Source: Gymnopus androsaceus JB14 (taxonomy: Eukaryota > Basidiomycota > Agaricomycetes > Agaricales > Omphalotaceae). From it: a DNA stretch of 64,000 bases. The notes under the pieces are model-generated. The model searched no databases and was not told the origin of the DNA. It saw only the letters and a list, made by a program, of their open reading frames with translations. Positions 36,164 to 48,415 of this stretch are shown piece by piece. The position numbers and the translations under genes were made by a program. Positions within the stretch are counted from its first letter, which is position 1. Each line of letters begins with the position of its first letter. Location: NCBI GenBank assembly GCA_009733575.1, contig ML769621.1, positions 1 to 64,000 of the forward strand, in the 5' to 3' direction.

Positions 36164-36279
36164 TACGGCGAGAGACTGAGTGGAGTCTGCGAGACGATAA
36201 CAGTGGAGTGCATGGGATGGTGATACAAACAAGTGGAGACTACAAGAAAGCGTTCCATATATAGTTCGATAGAATATAT
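36164..36279. other. Linker between gag-like stop and LTR
   Basis: About 116 bp that are not repeated on the other side of the gag-like gene. The gag end reads caaag followed by gtaaat, a splice-donor-like junction, so the gene may originally have continued into pol sequence now lost. Confidence 0.35.
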
Positions 36280-39200
36280 TTACCTTTGATATTCCAACAG
36301 AGAGGACCAATGAATTTCCCTGATTTCAGACCTGAGCTCAGGAATAATTTCATTCCGAACACCTGTGTTCTTCAGGATTTCCCGTGCACCATCCAATTCC
36401 AAAAGTCGTTCAACAACTTTTTTATATGACAAAGGAATTTTGCCTACAAGAGTAAGGCAGGTGTGCAAATGAAACTGAATCTGGTCTAGCAACCACCATT
36501 GAAGTGGTGTATCACTATATTCTATTCCAAGTGATGCATCAACAAGGAAATCTGCAAAAGGTACAAGACTTCTCTGGATCATTGGATCCAAATATTGAGC
36601 CTGGAATTTCTCATTATAAGTTCCAAACAGGCGGAAGAATACTTTAATCAAAGTATCCCATTCATGTAAGGCTGCAAGGTACTGTGATGCCATCCTCTGT
36701 TTATGTTCAACCAAATTTTGATAATAGTGAGCTGTTGGTCCTACAAACCATGAAGATGGATTCGTGATATGAGAATGATGGGTGGAGTAGATGGTTGGCT
36801 TAGTAGTGAAAATTCGGTAACAGTCACTCAAGAATTGATGCCAGGTATTGCAATCAGAACCACCAAATGTGTCTGGTTTTCTGATTTCCAGTTTGAATTC
36901 ACGAGCTATTGCATGTTGTTCAGACTTTCTGTTATCTGCATCTTCTGGATTTTCACCACGTGGTCCAGGAGGTCCAGGAGGCCCAGTACAACCAGGGGGT
37001 CCATGTTCACCTGGAGGCCCATGTATTCCCATTGAAAAATAATCATAATTTCTTGGGGGAAGTGGAGGTGGATTCATAGGTCCATTTCCACCTGCATCAG
37101 GGTTGGGAGGTCTACCAGAGGGTCCATACGGAGGTCCATGCCCAAGATGTGTAACTTGCATAAGTGGAGGTAGAACAGATGGAATTGGGTTTTTATTACC
37201 ACCACTACTCATGGAAAGATGTGGAGGTCTATAAAAATTTCCCTGACTTCTTGGTTGAATAGGTGTAATTGGAGGTTCATTGACACAACTACCCAATAAG
37301 AGATTGGAAGGTCTAATAGAAGCACTTTGATTCCTGTATTCCACTGATCCTGGTATTTTGTGCATGGGTGGAGATGATGGTAGAACAACCTTTCCAGGTT
37401 TCTGGTTTGGCACAGGTTGGGCTATTGCAACTTGTGTCCCTGATGGATTGGGACTAGTTCCAGAATTTTGAGCTACAGGAGATGCCACGAAGGAGGCATC
37501 ATTAAAAATGCCATCCAAACCATTGTCTGCACTTCCTGGAGTTTGTAAAGTGGAAGGAGGCCTGGGAGGTGGTTGGCCAATTTTATACAAGTAAGTAGAC
37601 CCTGTATTGAAGTTGTTGTTAGGTTTATTTACTTCAAGTATAGGTTCAACCACAGATTCTGCAACTCCACTACCTGGATAGCTCAAGTGCAAGGCTTGAT
37701 CAATATGCCCAAGCTCTGGCTTTATACATTCCTGAGTACCAAATCTAGGTTCTGGGACTCTGGATGTGGTTTGAGCATGAGATACTGGAATATGTCTCTG
37801 GGCACATTTGTCATTGACTGCAGGTCTATGAGTTAATGTTTGATTCATGACATTATCCTGATCTACTGCAAGGGTGTATGGGGGTCCATGTATTTCCACA
37901 GGGAAAACCTCATAATTTCCTGCAGGAGGTGGGGCTGGGTTTGGAGGTTCATTTCCACCTACATAAGAGTTCAGGATGTTGGGAAGCTTGCCAGGGGGGG
38001 CGTAAGGAGGTCCACAACCAAGATGTGCAACATGCAGGGGAGAAGGTGGGTCATATGTAATTGGAGATTTATGACTACCACTACCCCCTGACCAATGTGG
38101 AGTTCTATTCCAATTTTCCTGATTCTTGGGTGGAGCAGGGGAAACTGAAGGCTCATTGCCACCCTCACCAATTAAGAGGTGTGAGGATATAGTGGAATCA
38201 CCTTGATCCATGCACTCCATTACTTCCATTAATCCTGGTAACTTGTGACTGGTAGGAGATGATGATAGAACCATCTTTCCAGGTTTCTGACTTGGAGCAG
38301 TTCGGGATATTGCAATATCTGTCACTGGTTGACTGGATTTAGTCCCAAAAGTGTGCACAATAGAAGATGCACTAAGAGATGCACTATTTGAAACATTATC
38401 CAGCCCATTTTTTGCAGTTCCTGGAATCTTTAAAGTGGAAAGAGGTATGGGAGGCTGTTGACCACTGGTTTCATGCAAGTAAGTAGACCTTCCATCAAAA
38501 TTGTTTCTAGGTTTATTTACTTCATGTACAGGTTCAAGTTGCTCAACCATGGGTCTTGTAGTTCCATTACCTGGATGTCCCAAGTGCAAGATTTGATTAC
38601 TATGACCAGGCTCTGGTTTTGTACATGCCTGAGCACCAAATCCAAAATCTGGAACTTTGGATGTAGACTGAGCATGAGACATTGGTACATGTCCCTGGGT
38701 ACCCTTTTCATTGAATGTAGGTGTATGAAACAAGGGTCTGTGCCTGATATTACTTGCATCCACTGCAATAGCATATGAGGACCCACTCTGTTTAGGTACT
38801 GGGAGAGGAGGTGGCTGTTTCTGAATTTGATCATGATGTTTTGGACTGTTTCCATGCTGTGATACTTCTGTTTTTGATTGGTTGGTTGAAGTATCATGTG
38901 TATGAATACTATGAAATTCCTGTTTTGTCGCTGGAACCACAGGTTTAGAATGTCCCATCATATCAGCTTTGTGTTTGGCAACCAGTTTCAGGGGGAAGTT
39001 TACCCAGGGCTTTGGAGGTAAAAGGTGGCACATCCAGTCACTCCATATCTTTGGACTGAGCATGTCAAATTCAGCCAGTACCTCTGGCCTTAGTGCCACT
39101 TGCAGTACTGCTGCTGGCATCTGTCTAGTGGTCATTTTGTCAATGTGGCGAATTAAATGAATCCAATATGCACAGATTTCATTTGTTTCATCCTCAAGAC

Positions 39201-39834
39201 CCAAATGTAAAGCCAGATTATGACAACGAGAGGCCAGTGATAATATTACATCAGCTTCAGTTTCATGGGAAGACTGAGTGTGGGTTGATTGAGTGGCCTG
39301 AGCCATAGGTGATCTATGTCCACTGGCCATTCTTTGTACTGGATGATTTGTATGTGATTGTGAGGTGGGAGATTGGCCTGGTGTAACCTTGAGAAAATGA
39401 TGAAGTGTTTTCAACTCAGAGGGACAACATGGTGGGCATGGATCATTAGAAATCAATTGCCACTGTCCCTCAGATGTGGAAATGTAGTGAATGTATTTTG
39501 CATGCAACGGATGCAAATTATTGACATGTGATGGCAACGAGGAATACCGACCTGGTGTAACCCCTAGATTATTGCCAAGTGATTTCAATTCAGAGGGACA
39601 ACAGGGATCATCAGAAATGAATTGCCATTGTCCCTGAGATGTAGAAAGGTAGTGAACATACTTTGTATGCAATGGATGCATACTGTATTGAGTGTTTGAC
39701 TGATTTTCAGTCTCCATTTTGGTCTGAGTAGACATAACTGGAGGCGGGAGGAGATCAGTTATTATGTTAGAGTGTGTCGCATTGACTTCTCTAGGAGGTG
39801 TTGAGTGGGAGAAAGGGACCGTTTTTAGTGACAA
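36280..39834 (-). CDS. Collagen-like / gag-domain protein of LTR element
   Basis: A single 1184-residue open frame. Residues ~1-980 are Pro/Ser/Asn-rich and low in order, with internal repeats: a KPGK(M/V)VL(P)SS phrase and a PPY(A/G)P.G(K/R).PN phrase each occur twice, as do HVP(M)SHAQ(S/T)TS and GNYE/NYDYF patterns. A collagen-like stretch ([20 protein letters not shown]) precedes the C-terminal ~180 residues. Those resemble a fungal retrotransposon gag/capsid region ([45 protein letters not shown]). No protease, RT or zinc knuckle follows. The frame is uninterrupted, in contrast to the broken copy at 33906-35077. Likely structural protein of a non-autonomous LTR element; its proline-rich bulk is unusual. 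Confidence 0.75.
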   Translation of the reverse strand: MSLKTVPFSHSTPPREVNATHSNIITDLLPPPVMSTQTKMETENQSNTQYSMHPLHTKYVHYLSTSQGQWQFISDDPCCPSELKSLGNNLGVTPGRYSSLPSHVNNLHPLHAKYIHYISTSEGQWQLISNDPCPPCCPSELKTLHHFLKVTPGQSPTSQSHTNHPVQRMASGHRSPMAQATQSTHTQSSHETEADVILSLASRCHNLALHLGLEDETNEICAYWIHLIRHIDKMTTRQMPAAVLQVALRPEVLAEFDMLSPKIWSDWMCHLLPPKPWVNFPLKLVAKHKADMMGHSKPVVPATKQEFHSIHTHDTSTNQSKTEVSQHGNSPKHHDQIQKQPPPLPVPKQSGSSYAIAVDASNIRHRPLFHTPTFNEKGTQGHVPMSHAQSTSKVPDFGFGAQACTKPEPGHSNQILHLGHPGNGTTRPMVEQLEPVHEVNKPRNNFDGRSTYLHETSGQQPPIPLSTLKIPGTAKNGLDNVSNSASLSASSIVHTFGTKSSQPVTDIAISRTAPSQKPGKMVLSSSPTSHKLPGLMEVMECMDQGDSTISSHLLIGEGGNEPSVSPAPPKNQENWNRTPHWSGGSGSHKSPITYDPPSPLHVAHLGCGPPYAPPGKLPNILNSYVGGNEPPNPAPPPAGNYEVFPVEIHGPPYTLAVDQDNVMNQTLTHRPAVNDKCAQRHIPVSHAQTTSRVPEPRFGTQECIKPELGHIDQALHLSYPGSGVAESVVEPILEVNKPNNNFNTGSTYLYKIGQPPPRPPSTLQTPGSADNGLDGIFNDASFVASPVAQNSGTSPNPSGTQVAIAQPVPNQKPGKVVLPSSPPMHKIPGSVEYRNQSASIRPSNLLLGSCVNEPPITPIQPRSQGNFYRPPHLSMSSGGNKNPIPSVLPPLMQVTHLGHGPPYGPSGRPPNPDAGGNGPMNPPPLPPRNYDYFSMGIHGPPGEHGPPGCTGPPGPPGPRGENPEDADNRKSEQHAIAREFKLEIRKPDTFGGSDCNTWHQFLSDCYRIFTTKPTIYSTHHSHITNPSSWFVGPTAHYYQNLVEHKQRMASQYLAALHEWDTLIKVFFRLFGTYNEKFQAQYLDPMIQRSLVPFADFLVDASLGIEYSDTPLQWWLLDQIQFHLHTCLTLVGKIPLSYKKVVERLLELDGAREILKNTGVRNEIIPELRSEIREIHWSSLLEYQR

Positions 39835-40912
39835 GAGATCTGATTAATTGGTTTTGGGGTTTGCACTGACAAAGACCGCTGGGCAGATATGTCTACTTGA
39901 GATGGTGGGTTGGAAATTGGCAATGTAGTATAGTTATAATAACTGGAGTGTTGGGTGATTTAGGGGAATCAAGATCAAGGTTGCATTGGTTGATAAAAAT
40001 AGATAGAGAGGAGAGAGAGCTGGAGATAAGAGACAAGAGACTGAGAGAGAGAAAGACTGAATGAGAGAAGAAAACCAATATAATTGCAAAATAACTGATC
40101 TGGGGGCCTTACAGACAAGGTCCCCAGCTTATATAGGTTATTGGACAGTAATTAATATAACTATAATGGCTTGTCGACCTGCGTATGCGTAGTCGCGCAG
40201 TAAATTAAGCTGCGCGACCTGCGCATTTGACCGGGCCGCAGCTCGCGCAGTGCTGCGCGAGTTGTCTCTCGAAAAAGGGAGAATACAACGTATCGTCCGA
40301 GAGGGTCGACTCGTTGTACCACCGTAATAAAATAGGTAATTGGTAATAGTGTAAGGGAGGGTAGGGAAGGTACTCGGGCATTGCAGGTACATAGACATTG
40401 TAAGAAGAGGGTATCGTTGTGATGGTAATATAGTTCGGAACTGCGAGTTCGACCCGCAGTGACAACGCAATTCCGAGTATAGTTGCAAGTCATATTGAGT
40501 CGTTGGAATGGGTCCTGGTCCCTAGCGATAGTAAGCGAATGAAAGGACGATGGAATAGGGAATTTGGTATGAGAAACAAATGGATATGGGAGTTGTGTCG
40601 AGACTGGTCTTGTAGGGTTTGGAATATTGGGGAATTTGGGGTAAGAGTCGATTTGTCGAGAGGAAATATCGGGGATTTCGTTGGTAGCGCCGCTAAGACA
40701 TTCAAAACAGCGACTGTGGGATAGATGACCGTAGACGTCGGAATTTAGTGGTTGGGAATGCGTCGTCGTGGCATCGTGGCAGTAAGAGAAAGAACAGGAA
40801 TTTGGGCGCCTGTCAAAAACCGGCAGGCTATTGCCATCGGATTTCCGGTCCATCAGCCGCTGGTTCGATCGGACGTGTGCAGACTCGTTAGGAAACGCGA
40901 CGCTTCCTAACA
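39835..40912 (-). repeat. LTR plus leader, right copy (~1.08 kb)
   Basis: Direct repeat of 35078-36163, upstream of the gag-like gene. Includes a tataagctgggg motif near 40129 that may be the promoter, and a CT-rich leader. Confidence 0.7.
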
Positions 40913-40997
40913 ACCCTCAATAATCTCGGAGACATGTAGGTATAAAGTGTAGCTTCTTACATCTTTTTAATGAGTAAGAGTAATGACTCACAGACAG
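40913..40997. repeat. 85 bp direct repeat, right copy
   Basis: Matches 33821-33905. Here it continues into single-copy sequence (gtgagtggcaag). Confidence 0.85.
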
Positions 40998-41129
40998 GTG
41001 AGTGGCAAGATGGCAGCTGACAGCTGCAATTCTATGTCAGAAGCTTCATCATGTGCAAATTCATACGATTTTGTATAAAAGCGTGGTATCTTCACCTAGT
41101 GCCCATCAGTGTTTTTGCTTATCCCAATA

Positions 41130-41407
41130 CATCAGCAAAACCTGGATAATTGTCATAGCTGTCATAGCAAGCCATAGCAGGCATAGAACTATGAACTGCT
41201 ATGAGCTGCTATGGGTAGCTATGAGTTGCTATGAGTTGCTATGAGCTTGCAGATTTATATTGCCCTTTGACATCCATAGCAGTTCATAGCAGCCCATAGC
41301 AATCCATAGCTCTGGATAGATGGGGACCTTGCTATAAGCGCTATGAGTGCTATGAGTGCTGGACAGAGCTATCCAGCTCTGTCCAGTACACCCAGGTTTT
41401 GCTGATG
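41130..41407. mobile_element. MITE, 278 bp, TA target, built of tatgag repeats
   Basis: TACATCAGCAAAACCTGG at 41128 and its reverse complement ending at 41409 form the ends, with TA at both outer edges. The inside consists of short repeats (gctatgag/ctcatagc words) in one orientation on the left (41155-41250) and the other on the right (41273-41310). Further gctatgagt copies and an agctctgtcca inverted pair follow near 41360-41395. Probably Tc1/mariner-type; no coding capacity. Confidence 0.78.
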
Positions 41408-41511
41408 TACAAGATGTCAGCGCATTATAGCCCAACAGCGGTTCCCAAATCAGTGCGGCCTATTTTTCTTTCTTTTTTGATATACACCCAAATAATACTA
41501 ATGGCGACAGA

Positions 41512-44500
41512 ATGGTGACTCCAAACCAAATGATTATAGTGGCTCAGTCAAGGAGCTTCAAGACAGGGTGAGTTCTTATTTCTCAAGAAGATTAGCTCCT
41601 CTGACAAAGTAATATCAAAAATTCCTAATGGAAGTTCCAACTTCAACATCTCACGGAACACCTTAATGAGATTGAAAAGGCCATTGCTTCCAATCAGCAG
41701 GCAGTAAATGTCACTTCCAGGGGTCATGCTGACAGACCTAGATTGTTGAATAATTTGGCAGATGCTTTGCAATCACGATTCAACCATCTCAGAAGTATGG
41801 ATGATCTCAACAGTGCTATTGCTATTAAGTGGGAGGCAGTGGATACCATTCCTAATGACCAAGTTGACCTGAAATCTACCTGGTTGTATGATCTGGGAAC
41901 TGCCTGCTGGCTGCGATTTAACAGCTTTGGGACAGCTCAGTGATCTTGGAAATGCCATTGTTGCCATACAGCAGGCAGTTGATCTCATTCCTGATAATCA
42001 CACCAACAAGCCTGTTTGGTTGAGTGCCCTTGGAAGTGCCTTTCAGCTGAGATTCAACTATCTCGGGAATGTGGATGACATTGGGATGGCCATTGATGTT
42101 TACAAAAAAGCAATTGGTCTCACTCCCGAAGGTCATAGCTTTAAGGCCTCTCTTAATGAGTACCCTTGGAATTGCCTACTGGTTGCAATTTGGCCATCTT
42201 AGGAGACATGATGACATTGAAAATGCAATTGATTTCCTGAATCAAGCATTGGATCTTACTCCTGATAGTCATCCTGGTAAGCCTTCCCAGTTGATAAATC
42301 TAGGAAATGTCTTACAAGCAAGAGTTGAACACTCTGGAAAATTGGATGACATGGAGACTGTTATTGTTCTTGTGAATAAAGCAGTGGATCTTACACCTGA
42401 TGGCCATGCTTCCAAGGCTTTTTTGCTGGATCACTTAGGAACTATCCTCAATGCGCAATTTGACCGCTTTAGGAAGATGGGGAACATTGATAGTGCCATT
42501 TCTTATATTAAAAAGCAGTGGATATTACTCCAGATGGTCATCCTTCCAAACCAACATGGTTAAATACTCTTGGAGTTGGCCTTCAGTCACGATTTGACTG
42601 TCTTGGGACAGTGAATGACATTGAGACAGCCATTTTTGTTCATCAGAAAGCAGTTGATCTGACTCCAGAAGGTTGTGTTGATAAGCCTTCCTACCTAAGT
42701 AATCTTGGAAAAGCCTTTCGGGAAAAGTTTCAGTATCTAGGTCAGATTGATGACATTGAGAAAGCCATTTCCTACAGTCAGAAAGCAGTGGATTCCAGTC
42801 AACATGGCGATACCCAGAAGGCTCTGATGTTGAATCATTTAGGAAATGCTTTCCAACTGCGCTTTGTCCATTTTGGAAATCTAGAAGACATTGAGAATGC
42901 CATTGTGACTTACCAGAAAGCAATGGATCTCACTTCTGATAATCATTTCACCAAGCCTAGTATCCTGTCCGACTTTGGAGGTGCATTACATGCACGATTT
43001 GACCGCATGGGGGAGCTTCATGATCTTGAGAGAACAATTATTATGCAGCAAAAAGCAGTAGATCTTACTCCCATTGGCCATGCTCAGAGGTCCGGCTGGC
43101 TGAATAACCTGGGAACTAGCATTCAAGAACAATATGAACGTCTTGGAAATCTAGCAGACCTTGAGAGGGCTATTGTGGCAATGAATGAAGCAGTAGATCT
43201 CACACCTGATGATCATGTTCAGAAACCTGCCCAGTTAAATAACCTTGGTGGTGCATTCAAATTGCGATTTGATCATCTTGGTGAATTAGGTGACATTGAG
43301 AAAGCCATTGTTTCTCGCCAAAAAGCAGTAGACCTCACACCTATTGGTCATACTGCTAAGCCTTTGCATTTGAATAACCTTGGAAGTGCCTTACAGTCAC
43401 GATTTGAGCGGCTTGGTGAATTGCATGACATTGAAAAAGCCATTGTAGTTCACCGCAGGCCGTTGATCTCACACCCAAAGAGCATGTTGCCGCATAGGAT
43501 GTTCGCTGCGCAATTGCCAGTTATGCAATTTTATGCATGACGTAGTGCAAACTCTATGGAGTGCGGCAATGCTATATATGCAATTTGACAGCAAATTGCG
43601 CAGCGAAACATCCTAATGTGGTTGCATAACCTGGGAAATGCATTCCAGTCACAGTTTTACCACCGCGGAAATATAGAGGATCTTAAGAATGCTATTATTG
43701 TTAATCAAGAGGCTGTTGCTCTTATTCCCGGTGACCATGCTTCCAAACCGGAATACTTGAATAGTCTCGCCATAGCTTACTGGATACGATCTGATCGTCT
43801 GGCAAGTCTTGATGACATTGAAAGTGCAATATCTCTTATGGAGAAAGCAACTGATCTTACTCCTGATGGTCATGCTATCAAGCCTAGCTACCTGTACAAT
43901 CTTGGAAGTTTCTACCAGTCACGGTTTGGACTTCTGGGGGAGTTGTATGACATGGAAAAAGCTATTGGCTACACAATTCGAGCATTGGATCTCACTCCTA
44001 GTGACCATGTTGATAAACCAAAATTGTTGAGTAACCTTGGAAAAGCATTCTGGGAGCAATTTAAGCGTCTAAATGAGGCTCATGACATTGAGAGAGCCAT
44101 TCTTCTTGGTCAGCAGGCAGTGGATCTTACCCCTGATAATGACCCAGAAAAAGCTGCTAGATTGGGTAACCTTGGAGCAGCACTGTTATCAAAGTTTCAT
44201 AGCTTTGAGAATCTGGATGACCTCGAACGTGCTATTATTACTGATCAGAAAGTGGTTGATATCACTCCAGGAGGTCATGCCACCAAACATACCTCTTGGA
44301 ATAATCTTGGAGCTGCATATGCAGCACGGTTTAGATGCCTTGGAAACTCAAAAGACCTTGAGAGTGCCATTAATGCTTATCAGCAAGCTGTTGATACCAC
44401 TCCTCCCGGACATGCTGCCAAGCCTACTCGGTTAAATAATCTTGGAGTGTCTTTCATGTCACAGTTTAAGCTAACTAAGATTCAGGATGATATTGATAAG

Positions 44501-46448
44501 GCCATTGTTATTATTCAGGAAGGAGTGTGTCTTACTCCTGATGGTCATGCCAAAAAGCCCACTTGGCTGAGTTCCCTTGCAGATGCCTTTTACACACGAT
44601 TTGAACACTTTCAGGACAAAAATGACCTCCATTTTGCCCTTTCTTTCTACAAAAATGCTTGCTTTCAGACCTCTGGGCATCCTTTTGTGCAACTGAAAGC
44701 TGCAGAATCTTGGGCCAAAATCGAAGTATCACTTGAATCAGCTATATCTGCCTTTAAAAGATTTATTGAGTTAATTCCAAAGGTTGTATGGCTTGGACAG
44801 AAAATTCACAATCGCTATAATCAGCTACCCTTCATAGGTAAAGGCATTAGCTCAGCTGTGGCAATTGCTATTGAAAAAGGAGATTTTTGCCTTGCAGTTG
44901 AATGGCTAGAAGAAGGTCGGAGTGTTGTCTGGGGGCAGATACTGCAACTAAGGACACCACTGGATGATCTTGCTCTGAAGCATCCTGAACAAGCAAGGGA
45001 TCTGAGACTTATTTCACAGTCGCTTCAGATTGCAGGGACTTCTCAGTCCAGATTCCAAAATGAAACTCAGGAATTTTTAAATCCGACTTTGGAGGAGGAA
45101 GCTCAAGCACATCGTCAGTTAGCAGGACGTTATGACGTATTGGTCGAGGAAATTCGGATTCTTGATGGGTTTGAAGGATTCTTGAAACCAAAAAAATTTA
45201 CTGAGCTTGCATCTGCCTCGGCATATTCACCTGTTATCATTTTGAATTCTACCAATACTCGTTCTGATGCATTAATGCTGTATTCAAGCGGGAAAATCAG
45301 GCACATTCCTCTTCCAACACTTGACTTTTATGATTTAAAACTACTTCAATCAGGTGTACAATCATTCTCTCGGGGGATTTCACATGGTCGCACTGGAGAA
45401 AGGCTAGGGATTAAAGGGAACCACAAGACTTCCTTGGAGTCAGTACTTGCAAAATTGTGGTCTAAAATTGTGCACCCGATTCTGTTACATATCAAGGAAG
45501 TGGTGAGTTTTCTCTTTCAATTGACTATGCCAACATTCATATTTATATCCATCGTTCTTTTACAGTGTCCTACAGATTCTCAGAATTCCTTGCCTCATAT
45601 TACTTGGTGCACTACTGGTGCTTTCTCGTTTCTCCCATTACATGCCGCTGGAATATACCAATCTCCTAACCCAAAGGAAATTATGAATATTTCTGATTTT
45701 GTTGTGTCATCATACATAACGAAACTATCTGATCTTCTCAGAGTGCCTTCTTCCATGAAACATCCATGGAGCGGATATTATGGCAAGTTTGAACAGTACA
45801 AGTACGCCAAGGACAGGACAAAAGGTGGAAGAGTTGTTTCAGCATCCCCGACTCCTTGCAATATCCCAGTCCAATAACGCAGGTTTTAACGGCCTTCCAG
45901 AAACAATAACAGAAATCCAGAAAATCGAAATACACATACCTGATAGTCAGCTCTGTCATTTGACAGACAATCAAGCAACTGTGGATGCCGTTCTCAAGCA
46001 CATGCATAGTCATAATTGGGTCCATCTAGCTTGTCATGGGATTCAGGACATAGAAAACCCGCTGGAATCTGCTTTTGTTCTGCATGATGGCAAACTCAAG
46101 ATTGAAAGGCTCATGGCTGAGTCTCTTGAGGGTGTAGAGCTTGCAGTCCTATCCGCATGCCAAACTGCCACAGGAGATCAAAAACTTCCTGAAGAGGCTC
46201 TTCACCTTGCAGCTGGCATGCTTTCTGTGGGATATCTAAGTGTCATTGCTACAATGTGGGCTATTACAGATGAAGATGGGCCAGTCATTGCTGATAGACT
46301 CTATGAGCATCTTATACATCAGGCCACTTCAAAAAGTCGAAGAATTAGTCCTGCATATGCACTTCATGAAGCAGTGAAACATCTCAAAGGGAAAATCCAC
46401 AAGGAAAATTTTGAGAGATGGGTTCCATTTGTCCACTTCGGGATTTAA
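41512..46448 (+). pseudogene. TPR-CHAT protease-like protein 3 (decayed)
   Basis: Relative of gene 2 with ~20 TPR-like 43-residue units and a C-terminal CHAT domain (HLACHG His motif, LSACQTATG Cys motif, FVHFGI end). The frame changes near 41927 (extra T in TTT), 42152 (extra base), 42512 (A-run one short) and 43455 (one base missing). A MITE at 43497-43613 then splits a repeat unit. A 753-codon frame follows (43616-45877), which contains an in-frame 63 bp GT-AG intron (45503-45565) at the same place as in gene 2. A further frame change near 45743-45824 could be an 82 bp intron (gtgcct...aaaag) that rejoins the frame at VEELFQHPRLL, or another break. The start is uncertain: ATG 41512 lies in a plausible first exon, but no acceptor keeps frame. 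CHAT motifs are intact, so loss is recent. Confidence 0.72.
43497..43613. mobile_element. 117 bp MITE inserted in TPR-CHAT gene 3
   Basis: Inverted ends GGATGTT(T)CGCTGCGCAAT, with TA at both outer edges (43495-43496 and 43614-43615). It interrupts a TPR unit between an EHVAA-like end and MWLHNLGNAFQ. Small TA-target MITE, no coding capacity. It places an ATG-headed open frame directly downstream. Confidence 0.78.
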
Positions 46449-47526
46449 TTGAGTAATACAAGGCATATGATATGTTTCACCACCAGGCAACAATGTGGAT
46501 GGAAGCTAATGCAGAGTTGATGAGTCGTTGGTATATGAACGAAAACACTGACAGTGTACTGTACTATTATGTATTGACATTTGAGTTTATTTCTTGAATT
46601 TGTGTGACATGTACCATCGCAGTAAGTAAACTCGCCTCAGGAATTGTAGCACCTTGAGATTCATGGTAAGAGTTAGTATACTGGTCCCCTTGAACATTGT
46701 AGGATTGTGAAAACAGTCAAACAGGCCTCAATCACCCAATCTCATCACCGTATGGCATACCCTAGACCCGTGAATCTTCCCGGCTAGCACCCTGCGTAAC
46801 GGTGGCTACGCACCACCTTACCCGGTCTTCAGCTAGAAATCAAAAGAGGTGGCTGCGAATGCGAGGCTCGTCATCGCTGTCTCTGGGAACAGACCTCTTA
46901 TAAAGGAGCTTGTGAGAGAAGATGAGGGTCAATTCATATAAATATTCGTAGCGTGACATCTCTGCTTTCCTGCCAGCCGACATTAATTCCTCCTCCAAGT
47001 GGTGAGTCTGAAGTGTTGTGGTGAGCTTCGAATAGGAACCCGTATCGTACAGCTGCCAGCTAACCCGGGTTGCGTATGTGCTGAGTTTGGGTTTGAGTTT
47101 GTAAGGAAAGAAGATTAGAAGCGGGTTGTGCAGTAGAGAAAGCTGGCGGAGGTTGAGAAGTAGGAGTTCAATTTTGTGGTCTTCGCAGTTCGTAGAAAGA
47201 CATGAAAACCAACAAGAACTCGGACATAAAGAGTAACACGCGTATTTCGGACTGAACACACCTCATTTATACAATCGAAACCAACCGTTAACGTTGAAAC
47301 ATTGTCTTCTTCAACCACCGCAAGACCAAGGCCGCTCAGCGTATGTTCTGATTCTGAGGATTCAGGAACAATGAAGCAGTACTGAGGTAAAGTCTGGTTC
47401 TTCCAAGTTCATCATTCAATGTGCCAAAATGAGAATTCACGGTAAAATGGGAGTACGAAAGAAGTTGTCAACATAGCGACAAGTCCCAAGCGAATGAAAA
47501 AAAAAACAGTGAAAAAGTAAAGAGAA
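46449..47526. other. Intergenic region
   Basis: No firm gene. A minus-strand 139-residue open frame (46840-47259) has a hydrophobic N-terminal half and an acidic/basic C-terminus without recognisable domain. It could be an exon of an unknown gene. Confidence 0.3.
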
Positions 47527-48415
47527 TCACAGGTCCAACTCCTTGGCGGATACACTGGTCAGAGGTATTAAAGCCACAGTCAAAATACCCCATCCTACCC
47601 TAAACCCACAACACCGGCGGAGAACATTCACGAACGAACGATCAGACTGAAACAGACACACTCCAAATACGATCCAACCTAATACCAAACAAAACGCAAA
47701 CAAAACGAAAATCCAGGCGCGACGTCCTCCTTTCCGTTGGCTGTTCGAAATCAGTGGTACGACGGCGAGACAAAAGGGCTCGGCGTTGTTCCGTGGAAGG
47801 GTGAAGATGACCGTTGGAGCCTGAAGTGGCGGCTCGTCGTGGTGGTCGGTATCAATAGACCATCCTCCACTGCATCCCGGTGTAGTTGGACGAGTTGGAC
47901 GAGTTGGCCGTCCCATTCCCATTCCCAGCGCGAGCCGATTTCCCCCTGCGTGAGTCTGGGTATTCGAAAGGTTAGACGGCCATCTTCCAATCGAAGCTTA
48001 ACGGCGGTGGTCAAGTCTAAGAAGGAGAAGAGGATTGAGGTGAGATTACGGTGGTGGTATTGAAGGGTCCGAAGAGATATAGGTTGTCTTCACTGAAAAG
48101 ATGAATAAATGAATCAGACGTGTAAGCTGGGACTGAACTCACCTTTTTCAGAATCAGTTTCAAGTCCTTAAACAAAATCGTCGTCTTCCCTCGTTCCGAC
48201 TCGTGTATAACCACCGTGCCCGATTGCGAAAAAATTCCTGCATTGATATGAGAAACGTATGATTCGCGGGAAGCTGTCGGGGAGACGTTGGACACCGGGA
48301 AGGATTGAGAGCGTAGCCTGATAAGGCGAAGGCGACGGGGTTGTGTTGGTGGTGTGCTTGATGGGCGAGATAACCACCTTGTTGCTATTGCTGTTCTTCT
48401 TGTTCTTAAACGCAC
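47527..48415 (-). CDS. Possible single-pass membrane protein, several exons
   Basis: Minus-strand open frames at 48017-48415, 47751-48014 and 47527-47922 could be exons of one gene. The first has GTVVIHESERGKTTILFKDL. A middle segment reads KLRLEDGRLTFRIPRL after an acceptor-like cttag. The last ends with a basic QRKGGRR stretch before a clear hydrophobic helix (WIFVLFAFCLVLGWIVFGV). Exact splice sites are not settled. No family is recognised, so function is not assigned. Confidence 0.33.

Larger units (their letters stand above)
33906..40912 (-). mobile_element. Composite LTR retroelement, pol-less, minus strand
   Basis: Order on the minus strand: LTR/leader (40912 to 39835), gag-like gene (39834-36280), ~116 bp linker, second LTR/leader (36163-35078), then a truncated second gag start (35077-33906). 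No reverse transcriptase or integrase was found. The outer LTR end at 40912 abuts the 85 bp repeat. No polypurine tract is visible beside 36163. The tail of tandem copy at the left may be a real tandem insertion or an assembly mis-join. Confidence 0.65.

Noticed and set aside
34691..36258. Several separate minus-strand genes at 34.7-36.3 kb
   Set aside because: They are frame-broken fragments of the duplicated gag start and LTR, not independent genes.
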